The translations under genes were made by a program, and so were the position numbers. This document shows, piece by piece, positions 52,800-62,731 of a DNA stretch of 64,000 nt. Source of the stretch: Nitricoxidireducens sp046726235 (GTDB taxonomy: Bacteria > Pseudomonadota > Gammaproteobacteria > Burkholderiales > Rhodocyclaceae). How positions within the stretch are numbered: position 1 is the first letter of the stretch; each line of letters opens with the position of its first letter. The stretch covers positions 124,001 through 188,000 of the forward strand of contig JBKPAD010000002.1 in NCBI GenBank assembly GCA_046726235.1, given 5' to 3'. The notes under the pieces were generated by a model, which saw only the letters and a list, made by a program, of their open reading frames with translations, ran no database searches and was not told the origin of the DNA.

Positions 52800-53360
52800 A
52801 TGAAGAAACTCGTCGCCGTCCTGCTTGCGCTCGCCCTTTCGCTTCCCGCCTTCGCCAACCCGATGGTCGAGATGAAGACGAACATGGGCACCCTGGTCAT
52901 CGAGCTCTACCCCGAGAAGGCGCCCAAGAGCGTCGAGAACTTCCTCCAGTACGTCACCGACGGCTTCTACGACGGAGTTATCTTCCATCGCGTCATCGAC
53001 GGCTTCATGATCCAGGGCGGCGGCTTCGCGCCCGGCATGAAGGAAAAGAAGACGCGCGCCCCGATCCAGAACGAAGCCAAGAACGGCCTCAGGAACGAGC
53101 CCGGCACGCTCGCCATGGCGCGGACTCGCGACCCGCACTCGGCCAGCGCCCAGTTCTTCATCAACCTCAAGCCCAATACCTTCCTTGACTATCCTGGTCA
53201 GGACGGCTGGGGCTACGCCGTCTTCGGCAAGGTCGTGCAAGGCTTCGACGTCGTGCAGAAGATCGGCAAGGTGCCGACCGGCAGCGCGAACTTCATGCAG
53301 GACGTCCCCTCGACGCCCGTCATCATCGAATCGGCGAAACTGCTGCCCGAAAAGAAATAA
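52800..53360 (+). CDS. ppiA: periplasmic peptidyl-prolyl cis-trans isomerase
   Basis: 186 aa cyclophilin with a Sec signal peptide (about 1-19). Core motifs FHRVIDGFMIQGGGF, MARTRDPHSASAQFFIN and DGWGYAVFGKV. Catalyses prolyl isomerisation in the periplasm. Directly followed (10 nt) by its cytoplasmic paralog ppiB. Confidence 0.95.
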   Translation: MKKLVAVLLALALSLPAFANPMVEMKTNMGTLVIELYPEKAPKSVENFLQYVTDGFYDGVIFHRVIDGFMIQGGGFAPGMKEKKTRAPIQNEAKNGLRNEPGTLAMARTRDPHSASAQFFINLKPNTFLDYPGQDGWGYAVFGKVVQGFDVVQKIGKVPTGSANFMQDVPSTPVIIESAKLLPEKK

Positions 53361-53370
53361 GGAAACGAAA

Positions 53371-53856
53371 ATGATCAAGCTGCACACCAACCACGGCGTC
53401 ATCTCCCTCGAACTCGACGCCGAGAAGGCGCCCAAGACCGTCGCCAACTTCATCTCCTACGTCGAGTCCGGCCATTACGACGGCACGATCTTCCATCGCG
53501 TCATCGCCGGCTTCATGATCCAGGGCGGCGGTTTCGAGCCCGGCATGAAGCAGAAGCCGACGCAGGAGCCGATCGAGAACGAGGCCAACAACGGCCTCAA
53601 GAACGAAGTCGGCAGCATCGCCATGGCGCGCACCTCCGATCCGCATTCGGCTTCGGCGCAGTTCTTCATCAACGTCGGCGACAACGGCTTCCTCGACTAC
53701 CCGGGCCAGGACGGCTGGGGCTATTGCGTCTTCGGCAAGGTGGTCGAAGGCATGGACGTCGTCGACAAGATCAAGGGCGTCAAGACCGGCCGCAGCGGCT
53801 TCCATCAGGACGTCCCGGTCGAGGACGTCGTGATCGAGCGCGCCGAAGTTTGCTGA
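53371..53856 (+). CDS. ppiB: cytoplasmic peptidyl-prolyl cis-trans isomerase
   Basis: 161 aa cyclophilin without signal peptide. Start at 53371 (MIKLHTNHGVISLEL) after AAGGA. Core motifs FHRVIAGFMIQGGGF, MARTSDPHSASAQFFIN and DGWGYCVFGKV. Close paralog of the upstream ppiA; the pair looks like a tandem duplication with one copy exported. Confidence 0.96.
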   Translation: MIKLHTNHGVISLELDAEKAPKTVANFISYVESGHYDGTIFHRVIAGFMIQGGGFEPGMKQKPTQEPIENEANNGLKNEVGSIAMARTSDPHSASAQFFINVGDNGFLDYPGQDGWGYCVFGKVVEGMDVVDKIKGVKTGRSGFHQDVPVEDVVIERAEVC

Positions 53857-54556
53857 GCCTCTTCGTCTCCGACTTACATCTGCACCCGTCGCGCCCGCAC
53901 ACGGCGCGACTGTTCCACGACTTCCTCGCCGGCCCGGCGCGCGGCGCCGCCGCGCTCTACGTGCTCGGCGACCTCTTCGACGCCTGGGCCGGCGACGACG
54001 ACCTCGGCGATGCCTTCAACGCCGCCGTCTGCGCCGACCTCAAGGCGCTCGCCGACAGCGGCACCCGCGTCTTCTTCATCCGCGGCAACCGCGACTTCCT
54101 GATCGACGACGCCTTCGCCGCGGCGGCCGGCGTCGCGATCATCGCCGACGAGACGATCGTCGACGTCGCCGGCACCAAGACGCTCGTGCTGCACGGCGAC
54201 ACCCTCTGCACCGACGACGCCGAATACCAAACCTTCCGCGCCGCCATTCGCAGCGAGCAATGGCGGCACGACTTCCTCGCCCTGCCGCTCGACGCGCGCA
54301 AGGACGAGATCGAGCGCCTGCGCAGCCGCAGCGAAAGCGAGAAGCGCACAAAGCCGATGGCACTGATGGACGCGAATGCCGGCGCCGTCGAGCGCGCATT
54401 CGAGACGCACGGCGTCGCGCGCATGATCCACGGCCACACGCACCGCATGGCACGCCACGAACACGCCGGCCGCGAGCGCTGGGTGCTGCCCGAGTGGGAT
54501 CGCAGCGGCGCCGCGCTCGCCTGCGATGAAGCCGGCTGCCGCTGGCTGCCCGTCCC

Positions 54557-54560
<4 letters not shown>
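53850..54560 (+). CDS. lpxH: UDP-2,3-diacylglucosamine diphosphatase LpxH
   Basis: 236 aa from a TTG at 53850, overlapping ppiB by 7 nt; MLSLFVSDLHLH is the family start and no ATG is available. Calcineurin-type metal motifs SDLHL, GDLFDAW, GNRDF, HGDTLCTDD and HGHTHRM are all present. Hydrolyses UDP-2,3-diacylglucosamine to lipid X in lipid A synthesis. Its end overlaps recQ (GTGA). Confidence 0.95.
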
Positions 54561-56446
<1,886 letters not shown>

Positions 56447-56477
56447 CGATCCGCCGCAGACCAAGGGCACGGCCCCC

Positions 56478-56615
56478 GCCTCATGCGCTCCCGCCCTTCG
56501 GGTTCCCGCGCCGTCGACGCGCCGGCCGGCCGGTCGCGGAACTCGCTTCGCTCAGACATCGCGACCGGACTTCCCCGTCCAGCACGCCGCCGCCACGGCG
56601 GTCGCAAAATCGGCG
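56478..56615 (+). repeat. left 138-bp inverted repeat (IR-L)
   Basis: Pairs in inverted orientation with 58103-58240, the same length, about three quarters identical by eye. The outer 26 bp (from GCCTCATGCGCTCCCGCCCT on) have a single mismatch. The inner 18-20 bp (GGCGGTCGCAAAATCGGCG) are identical. It starts 32 nt after the recQ stop. Short frames inside it have no coding support. Confidence 0.88.
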
Positions 56616-56662
56616 GGGACCGTGCCCTTGGCCTGCTCTTCCTTGTGCAAGACCTCGACTGG

Positions 56663-56692
56663 TTGTCGAGCCGTATCATGCGGGCATATCAT
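56663..56692 (+). promoter_or_regulatory. candidate promoter of the PIN gene with overlapping inverted repeat
   Basis: TTGTCG (56663-56668), 18 nt, TATCAT (56687-56692), 28 nt before the ATG. The inverted repeat CTCGAC-TGGTT-GTCGAG (56654-56670) overlaps the -35, a possible operator. Confidence 0.45.
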
Positions 56693-56720
56693 GCATCCGC
56701 TTTGCATTTCAGGGGCAATC

Positions 56721-58028
56721 ATGCGGAATCTGTTTCCAGGACACTACAGGCCAACGCGTCAGCAATTTGACGAACTTTGGAAGAGCGCAGTTTTTGTGCT
56801 CGACACCAACGTGCTTCTTAACCTGTACCGCTACTCGACGACGACGCGGGACCGGCTTCTGGAAGTATTGAAGGTATACAAGGACCGGCTTTGGCTACCA
56901 CACCAAGTCGCCGCCGAGTTCCATCGAAACCGCATGAAGGTCATTGCCGAACAAGTTGACGCGTACAAGAAGATCCGCGGACTGCTTGATGACCATAGAA
57001 AGCAAATCGAGGTTGACCTTGCGGCATACAACCGGCATTGGTTCATCGATACGAAGGAACACCTGAAGTCGCTTGATAAGGTATTTGAAAGCACGAAGGC
57101 GGCGTTGCAGGGACAGCAAGAAAAGCACCCAAATCTGCTAGAACGAGATCCGATACTAGAGTCCATTACCGACCTCTTCGACGGCCGCGTCGGCAACCCA
57201 TATGTAGATGACACATTGAACTCCATGTACAAGCTCGCGGAACAACGCTACTCACGTCGTGTTCCTCCGGGCTTCATGGATGCGAAGGAAAAGTCGGGGG
57301 ACGAAAAGTATGGAGATTGGATCATCTGGCAGCAAATGATCGATCACGCAAAGGCGACGACAAGTCCGGTCGTGCTTGTCACTGATGACAACAAAGAAGA
57401 CTGGTGGTGGAAGTTTCAAGGCAAGACCTTCGGCCCACGTCCCGAACTCGTTGAGGAGATGCGAAAGAGTGCGAATGTTGCTTTCTACATGTACAAGACT
57501 GACCAGTTCATGGAGCACGCCGGTTCGACTTCGAGAGAGTTGGTGTCTGCAGAGGCGATTAACGAAGTCCGCAGCCTGAGCCGCGAGGCAGCCGTTGCGC
57601 GGCGCTTCAAGGAGCACCTATCCGAGAGGGAAGCGCGCGTAGCGGAGCGCATGCGGGATCTCCTCCATAAGAAGACTATGCTGGAGCAGGAGCGAGCATC
57701 GCTGGATCAGCGATGGAATGAAATCGCCACAGGCAGAGATCCTTACGATGGACACATGCAATCAATGGATCCCTCCGATCGCCGTCTCGTTGCGGACAAG
57801 GCCGCTCTAATGACTGAGCGGTTCGCCGTCGAGAGAGACCGGTCTGCGATCAATGACGAGCTTAAACGCCTCAGTGCAGAGGTTTCAGAGTTGATTGCCC
57901 ATGACAGAACCCTTAGACGTCGAGGGACGGGGGTAAGCGGAAGCCTCTGGAGTGGCGAAGATATGAGTGAGTTTGAGCGGGCATTAATGACAAACCTCTT
58001 CCTGGCTCAAAAGGACGCCGACAGTTGA
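56721..58028 (+). CDS. PIN-like nuclease domain protein with a C-terminal coiled coil
   Basis: 435 aa. Start at 56721 with AGGGG 5 nt upstream; the longer open frame upstream runs through IR-L and recQ. N-terminal PIN-like domain (about 20-260, PIN_8/DUF4935 type by motif). Seen: FVLDTNVLLNLYRYS (D28), AAEFHRNR (E66), GDWIIWQQMID (D199) and VLVTDDNKEDWWW (D222/D223), the acidic set for metal-dependent RNA cleavage. Residues about 285-395 are charged coiled coil. Stand-alone, no antitoxin gene beside it. Composition is AT-richer than the rest of the window, suggesting transfer. A defence or toxin role is plausible but inferred. Confidence 0.8.
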   Translation: MRNLFPGHYRPTRQQFDELWKSAVFVLDTNVLLNLYRYSTTTRDRLLEVLKVYKDRLWLPHQVAAEFHRNRMKVIAEQVDAYKKIRGLLDDHRKQIEVDLAAYNRHWFIDTKEHLKSLDKVFESTKAALQGQQEKHPNLLERDPILESITDLFDGRVGNPYVDDTLNSMYKLAEQRYSRRVPPGFMDAKEKSGDEKYGDWIIWQQMIDHAKATTSPVVLVTDDNKEDWWWKFQGKTFGPRPELVEEMRKSANVAFYMYKTDQFMEHAGSTSRELVSAEAINEVRSLSREAAVARRFKEHLSEREARVAERMRDLLHKKTMLEQERASLDQRWNEIATGRDPYDGHMQSMDPSDRRLVADKAALMTERFAVERDRSAINDELKRLSAEVSELIAHDRTLRRRGTGVSGSLWSGEDMSEFERALMTNLFLAQKDADS

Positions 58029-58102
58029 GGCTTGCGTTGGTCCCTGTCTCGTTTTGACAATCAGACCACCATCGGCGCAGAGGCCGAGGCAGGCCGGGTT
58101 GT

Positions 58103-58240
58103 CGCCGATTTTGCGACCGCCGCGGTGACGGGACGGCGGCCGGGGTTTCCGGTCGCGCTGTTCGAGCGCAGCGAGTTTGCGTGACCGGCCGGCCGGCGGC
58201 GCGGCGCCGCGGGGACCCGAAGGGCGGGAGCGCATGAGGC
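58103..58240 (-). repeat. right 138-bp inverted repeat (IR-R)
   Basis: Inverted partner of 56478-56615; identical length. It begins 74 nt after the PIN gene stop and ends 59 nt before the DUF1810 start. Both arms carry the GGCCGGCCGGTC and GCGACCGGA sub-motifs in the same order, so they derive from one sequence family. Confidence 0.88.
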
Positions 58241-58299
58241 GACGGCCCGGCCTGTCGCGGCCTCGGTCCCCGTAGCGCGGGCAATGCTAGATTGTTTCC

Positions 58300-58731
58300 A
58301 TGAACGCCAACGATCCCGACCTCGAACGCTTCGTCGATGCGCAACGCGACGTCTACGGCGACGTGCTCGCCGAACTGCGCAACGGCCGCAAGGCGTCGCA
58401 CTGGATGTGGTTCGTTTTTCCGCAGTTCGACGGCCTCGGCTTCAGTGCGACGTCGCGGCACTATGCGATCAGGAGCCTCGACGAGGCGCGGGCCTACCTG
58501 AACCACGCGGTGCTCGGCGCTCGCCTGCGCGAATGCACGGAGGCCGTGAATCGTCTCGAGGGTCGCTCGGCGCACGCGATCTTCGGAAGCCCGGACGACA
58601 TGAAGTTCCGCTCCTCGATGACGCTGTTCGATCTCGTCGCCGAGCCGGGCTCGCTGTTCGCCGCGGCGCTGGACAAGTATTTTTCCGGCGAGCGCGACGC
58701 GCACACGCTGGAGCTCGCGCGCGGGCGCTGA
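58300..58731 (+). CDS. DUF1810 family protein
   Basis: 143 aa. The whole chain matches the DUF1810 pattern: LERFVDAQRDVYGDVLAELRNGRK, SHWMWFVFPQ, SATSRHYAIRSLDEARAYL and the SPDDMKFRSSMTLF segment. Cytoplasmic; biochemical function unknown. Composition is that of the chromosome, so it is outside the transferred cassette. It converges on the cytochrome c gene with a 3-nt gap. Confidence 0.88.
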   Translation: MNANDPDLERFVDAQRDVYGDVLAELRNGRKASHWMWFVFPQFDGLGFSATSRHYAIRSLDEARAYLNHAVLGARLRECTEAVNRLEGRSAHAIFGSPDDMKFRSSMTLFDLVAEPGSLFAAALDKYFSGERDAHTLELARGR

Positions 58732-58734
58732 GCG

Positions 58735-59391
58735 CTACGGCGGCGCGAGCCGCGACATGTAGTCGGACACGGCTTCGAGGTCGTCGTTTCCGTACGCCTT
58801 GATGACCTTCACCATGTCAGGATGGGCGTTGCCGCGGTTGCCGTCGCGGATGTAATACGCCTCGCGCAGCAGGTAGCGGTAGTGTTGGCCGGCGACGAGC
58901 GGATAGAACTGCTCGGCGTCGCCCTCGCCGCGGTCGCCGTGGCAGATCGCGCAGTCCTTGTCGTAGAGCCGCTTGCCGCGCGCGAGGTCGCTGCCCGGCC
59001 CGCGGCCGAGGTTCGGCGGGAGCGGCAGCGCCTGCAGGTAGGCGGCGATGTCGGCCATCTCCTCGGCGCTGAGCACGTGCTTATCGGCGAACGGCAGCAT
59101 CTTCGGGTTGCTGCGCCGGCCCGAGCGGATGTCGGCCATCTGCTCGATCAGCACGCTGGCGTGCTGGCCGGCGAGGCGCGGATAGGCGCCGCTGACGCTG
59201 CCGGTGGCGCCTTCCTTGTGGCAGCCCTGGCAGATCTGGAAGGCCTCGGCGCCGCGTGCGGCGTCGCCCTTGAGGCCGAGCGCGTGCTTCTTCTCGCCGC
59301 TGATCTCGTTCCAGCCGGCGGCTTTGTGCTGGGCCGCAACGGCCAACGGCCAGAGCGAGAGCAGCAACAGTTTCGCAATCCTGCGTTTCAT
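58735..59391 (-). CDS. diheme cytochrome c (c4-like)
   Basis: 218 aa from the ATG at 59391 with GGGGAA upstream. Signal peptide (about 1-20). Two cytochrome c domains with CQGCH and CAICH heme sites, each followed by the PRLAGQH/PLVAGQHYRYL motif typical of cytochrome c4. A periplasmic electron carrier to terminal oxidases or denitrification enzymes. The second gene of a two-cytochrome unit, 20 nt after the first. Confidence 0.92.
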   Translation of the reverse strand: MKRRIAKLLLLSLWPLAVAAQHKAAGWNEISGEKKHALGLKGDAARGAEAFQICQGCHKEGATGSVSGAYPRLAGQHASVLIEQMADIRSGRRSNPKMLPFADKHVLSAEEMADIAAYLQALPLPPNLGRGPGSDLARGKRLYDKDCAICHGDRGEGDAEQFYPLVAGQHYRYLLREAYYIRDGNRGNAHPDMVKVIKAYGNDDLEAVSDYMSRLAPP

Positions 59392-59411
59392 CGTGTTCCC
59401 CCGGCGGCTCG

Positions 59412-60053
59412 TCACAAGCCGGTCAGATATTCGGCGACGGCCTTGATCTCGTCGTCGGTCAGGCGCTTCGCCACTTCGCGCATCAGCCGCGAGGCGACGT
59501 TGTTGCGCTCGTCCTTGCGGAACTTGTGCATCTCGGCGATCAGGTATTCACGGTGCTGGCCGGCGAGGCGCGGGAAACGCTTGTTGCCGGTGCCGTCGAA
59601 GACGTGGCAGCCGGCGCAGGCGGGCACGCCGCGCTCCTCGTCGCCGTCCATGTAGAGCTTCTTGCCGGCTTCGGCCGCCAGCGGGTCGCGTACCGGCTCC
59701 GAGGTCGGCGTCTGGGCGGCGAAGTATTCGCCGATCGCCTTGAAGTCGGCGGCATCCAGCTGCTCGGCGATCGGCTCCATGACATGGCTCTTGCGCTTCT
59801 TGGCGACGAACTCCTGCAGTTCGCGCGCGACATGCTCGGGATGGCGCCCCGCAAGCTTCGGGTAGTTGGGAACGGTGCTGTTGCCATCGATGCCGTGGCA
59901 GGAGGAGCAGGTGGCGGCGACGATGGCCTTGGCCTTCTCGGGGTCCGCGGCAGCGGGGCCGCTGAAGGCGGCGGCGAAGACCAGCGCGCCCTTCAAGGCG
60001 ATCGCAAGGAGCGGCGTGCGGACAGCGGATTGTCGCGAGGATGGCGACGACAT
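59412..60053 (-). CDS. diheme cytochrome c (c4-like)
   Basis: 213 aa from the ATG at 60053; an ATG at 60077 would add eight residues and cannot be excluded. Signal peptide ending near PAAA-DPEK. Heme sites CSSCH and CAGCH; PKLAGRHPEHV and PRLAGQHREYL repeats. It is a paralog of the following gene and is transcribed with it. Confidence 0.92.
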   Translation of the reverse strand: MSSPSSRQSAVRTPLLAIALKGALVFAAAFSGPAAADPEKAKAIVAATCSSCHGIDGNSTVPNYPKLAGRHPEHVARELQEFVAKKRKSHVMEPIAEQLDAADFKAIGEYFAAQTPTSEPVRDPLAAEAGKKLYMDGDEERGVPACAGCHVFDGTGNKRFPRLAGQHREYLIAEMHKFRKDERNNVASRLMREVAKRLTDDEIKAVAEYLTGL

Positions 60054-60131
60054 TCTCGGCGGAAAGCTCATGGGCATGGAGGACAGGGCGGCATTCTCGC
60101 ACGCCGTGCGGCCTCAGCAATCGGATACGGC

Positions 60132-60848
60132 TTACGCTGCGCGGCCATAAATGGCGAACGGCTGCCGCTTCGCGGCCGCGTCCATCTGGTCGCCGAGCGA
60201 GAAGTGCCACCATTCGTTGGCGTGGCGGCTGAAGCCGGCGGCGGTCATGACGTCGTTCAGCAGTTCGCGGCAGGCATGGACGGCGCGGCCTTCCGGCGTC
60301 GTCGCGTTTGAATGGAAATCGGGGTAGGCGCGTTCGGTGGTCTCGTCGATCGGGCATCCCATGTCGATCTCGCGGCCCGACGCATCCTGCAGCGTGAGGT
60401 CGATGGCGGCACCCGTGCTATGCGGCGGCGGCGTCCGCGGATCGTCGCTCGGTATGCCCCAGAACCGGAACACGGTGGCGGCCAGGTCGGCGTACAGCTC
60501 GGGAGCGCCGCGCTCGAGGTCGGCGGGGTTCTCGAAGGGCGTGATGGATCGCCCCGCCGCTACGGCGTGTCGCTGGAACTCGCGCCAGACCATGAACGCC
60601 TGCACGGGCACGGGACGATAGGCGTCGAAAAGCTTGAGCCGCCAGCCGGGCTTGCGCGCGGCGAGCGACGCGCCCGCGGCAAGCAGCGCATCGAGCACGC
60701 GCTGTCGCAGCATCCACGGCGACGCGCCTGCGTAGGGGGCGCCGAGCGCGACATAGGGATGCGGGTCCGTGAAGGCGAACGGCGCCGCGGGAATGCGGAC
60801 CAGCGCATCGTGGCATTCGGCGATAGGGACGGATCGGTAGGCCTGCAT
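60132..60848 (-). CDS. D-alanyl-D-alanine dipeptidase (VanX/DdpX family)
   Basis: 238 aa from the ATG at 60848 (MQAYRSVPI). Zinc motifs of the family are seen: HSTGAAIDLTL (about 142-152) with the AYRPVPVQ segment upstream and EWWHFSLGD (Glu and His, about 211-219) near the C terminus. No signal peptide, so it is a cytoplasmic or DdpX-type enzyme that recycles D-Ala-D-Ala. No vanHA genes are adjacent, so this is not a resistance cluster. Confidence 0.9.
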   Translation of the reverse strand: MQAYRSVPIAECHDALVRIPAAPFAFTDPHPYVALGAPYAGASPWMLRQRVLDALLAAGASLAARKPGWRLKLFDAYRPVPVQAFMVWREFQRHAVAAGRSITPFENPADLERGAPELYADLAATVFRFWGIPSDDPRTPPPHSTGAAIDLTLQDASGREIDMGCPIDETTERAYPDFHSNATTPEGRAVHACRELLNDVMTAAGFSRHANEWWHFSLGDQMDAAAKRQPFAIYGRAA

Positions 60849-61023
60849 GGGCTTTGCAGGATACCGATTCTTTGCTGAGGGTTGCCGCCCTGCCGGTTTG
60901 CGATAGATCAATCCAGTTCGATTGCGAGGCGACTGTGCTCACATATCGCTACACGCAGACTGCATAGACCGTTCGCTGGCAGAGACGACGTCACGCAGCC
61001 GCGACAGACCATCGGAGACGAAC

Positions 61024-62655
61024 ATGCTCGACAAGCTTTCCGTAGGCCGGAAGATTCTGGCGATTGTTGCCCTCGTGGGCGCCACCCTGGCATCGATGCT
61101 GGCTGTTTCGTACTTTTCCTTCATGGAGCTTCGGCGCGATCTCGCCGACGTCAAGGAGGAAGGCGTGCCGAACGCCATCCTCGCCAAGGACATGCAGATG
61201 CAGGTGGTGCAGATGCAGCAATGGCTGACGGACATCTCGGCGACACGCGGCCAGGACGGCCTCGACGACGGCTTCAAGGAAGCCGAGAAGGCGCACCAGG
61301 CCTTCCTGGCGGGGCTCGCGACCATCCGCGCATCGTACGTCGCCGAAAAGGCCGAGGCCAGCGTCGCCCGCGCCGACCAGCTCAAGGAGCGCATGGCCGC
61401 CTGGTACGCCGTCGGCAAGAAGATGGCCCAGGCCTATGTGGACCACGGCACGGCCGCCGGCAACCAGACGATGGGCGAATTCGACAAGGCGTCCGCCCAG
61501 CTGCAGGAGGCGCTGGTGCCGCTCATCGACGACCAACTCCGCGAGGCGACGCACGAGATCGACGGCGCCGTGGCCGCGGCGCTGCGCGTGCAGGCGACCA
61601 CGCTGGCCGGCATGGTGTTCTCGTTCGCCGTGCTGGCGATCGGCGGCTTCTATCTCGCGCGCCGCGTTTCCGTCCCGCTGCGGCACATGAGCACGCTGAT
61701 GGCGCAACTGGTCGAGCACAAGGACTTCTCGGTGCGCCTCGACGTCAGCGGTCACGACGAAATCGCGCAGGCGTCGCGCAGCTTCAACGAGCTGGTGGCG
61801 ATGCTGAGCACGATGCTCCAGGAACTCAACCACGACGTGCACCGGCTCGACGACACCGCGGCCGAACTCGCGCGCGCTATCGGGCATTCGTCCCACAGCT
61901 CGACCGAGACGAGCCAGTCGGCAACCGCCATGGCTGCCGCCGTGGAGCAGATGTCGGTGAGCCTGGACCAGATGCGCGACAACACGCACACGTCGCAGGA
62001 GGTGGTGCAGACGTCGTCGCGACATTCGGACGAAGGCGTGCGCGTCATCGGTGCGGCCATCGACGACATGCAGAAGATCACCGAGGCCGTCCAGCAGGTG
62101 TCCGCGGTCATCGCCACGCTCGGCGCGCAGACCGCGCAGATATCGAGCGTGGTCAACGTGATTCGCGACGTCGCCGAGCAGACGAACCTGCTGGCGCTCA
62201 ATGCCGCCATCGAGGCTGCCCGGGCCGGCGAGCAGGGACGCGGCTTCGCCGTCGTCGCCGACGAAGTGCGCAAGCTGGCGGAACGCACCGCCGGCGCCAC
62301 CGGCGAGATCGCCGCGATGATCGGCGCGATCCAGGACAGCGCGCGCGCCGCGATCGTCAGCGTGGACGAGGCCGCACGGCAGTCGGCCGCGGGCGCGCAC
62401 CTGGCGCGCGACGCGGCGCAGTCGATCGAGGCCATCCGCGACGGCGCCAAACGCGTGGTCGTCGCCTTCCAGGACATCTCGAACGCGATCACCGAACAGG
62501 CCGAGGCCGGCGACCTGATCGCCCAGCAGGTCGAGAACGTCGCCCGCGCCTCGGACGAGAACAGCACCGCCGTCGGCCAGACCGCGGACGCGTCGCGCAA
62601 CCTCGAGACACTGTCTGCGGAGATCCGCCAGCGCATCGACCAGTTCCACATGTAG
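61024..62655 (+). CDS. methyl-accepting chemotaxis protein
   Basis: 543 aa from the ATG at 61024 (GGAGA upstream). TM1 at about 11-33, periplasmic helical bundle (34-190) of four-helix type, TM2 about 191-212, HAMP 213-265, signalling domain to the end with DQTNLLALNAAIEAARAG tip. The ligand domain is unassigned. No CheB/CheR docking pentapeptide at the C terminus. Confidence 0.92.
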   Translation: MLDKLSVGRKILAIVALVGATLASMLAVSYFSFMELRRDLADVKEEGVPNAILAKDMQMQVVQMQQWLTDISATRGQDGLDDGFKEAEKAHQAFLAGLATIRASYVAEKAEASVARADQLKERMAAWYAVGKKMAQAYVDHGTAAGNQTMGEFDKASAQLQEALVPLIDDQLREATHEIDGAVAAALRVQATTLAGMVFSFAVLAIGGFYLARRVSVPLRHMSTLMAQLVEHKDFSVRLDVSGHDEIAQASRSFNELVAMLSTMLQELNHDVHRLDDTAAELARAIGHSSHSSTETSQSATAMAAAVEQMSVSLDQMRDNTHTSQEVVQTSSRHSDEGVRVIGAAIDDMQKITEAVQQVSAVIATLGAQTAQISSVVNVIRDVAEQTNLLALNAAIEAARAGEQGRGFAVVADEVRKLAERTAGATGEIAAMIGAIQDSARAAIVSVDEAARQSAAGAHLARDAAQSIEAIRDGAKRVVVAFQDISNAITEQAEAGDLIAQQVENVARASDENSTAVGQTADASRNLETLSAEIRQRIDQFHM

Positions 62656-62731
62656 CGCTGCGCGCCGCACCGGAGCCGCACGAGACGGCCCGCGCTGGAA
62701 ATTCCCGCTCGGGCGGAGCAGAATAACCACC

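Larger units (their letters stand above)
56478..58240. mobile_element. inverted-repeat-bounded cassette carrying a PIN-domain gene
   Basis: Two equal 138-bp inverted repeats enclose 1487 bp containing a single AT-richer gene (56721-58028). Codon use differs from all neighbours. A 7-bp direct repeat ACGGCCC occurs just outside each end (56469-56475 and 58242-58248), offset by 1-2 nt, which may be a target duplication or chance. No transposase or integrase is encoded, so any movement would be in trans. It sits in the recQ-DUF1810 intergenic region. Mobility is inferred, not shown. Confidence 0.6.

Noticed and set aside
60132..60848. Vancomycin resistance cluster
   Set aside because: Only a VanX-family dipeptidase is present; no vanH, vanA or two-component genes are adjacent.
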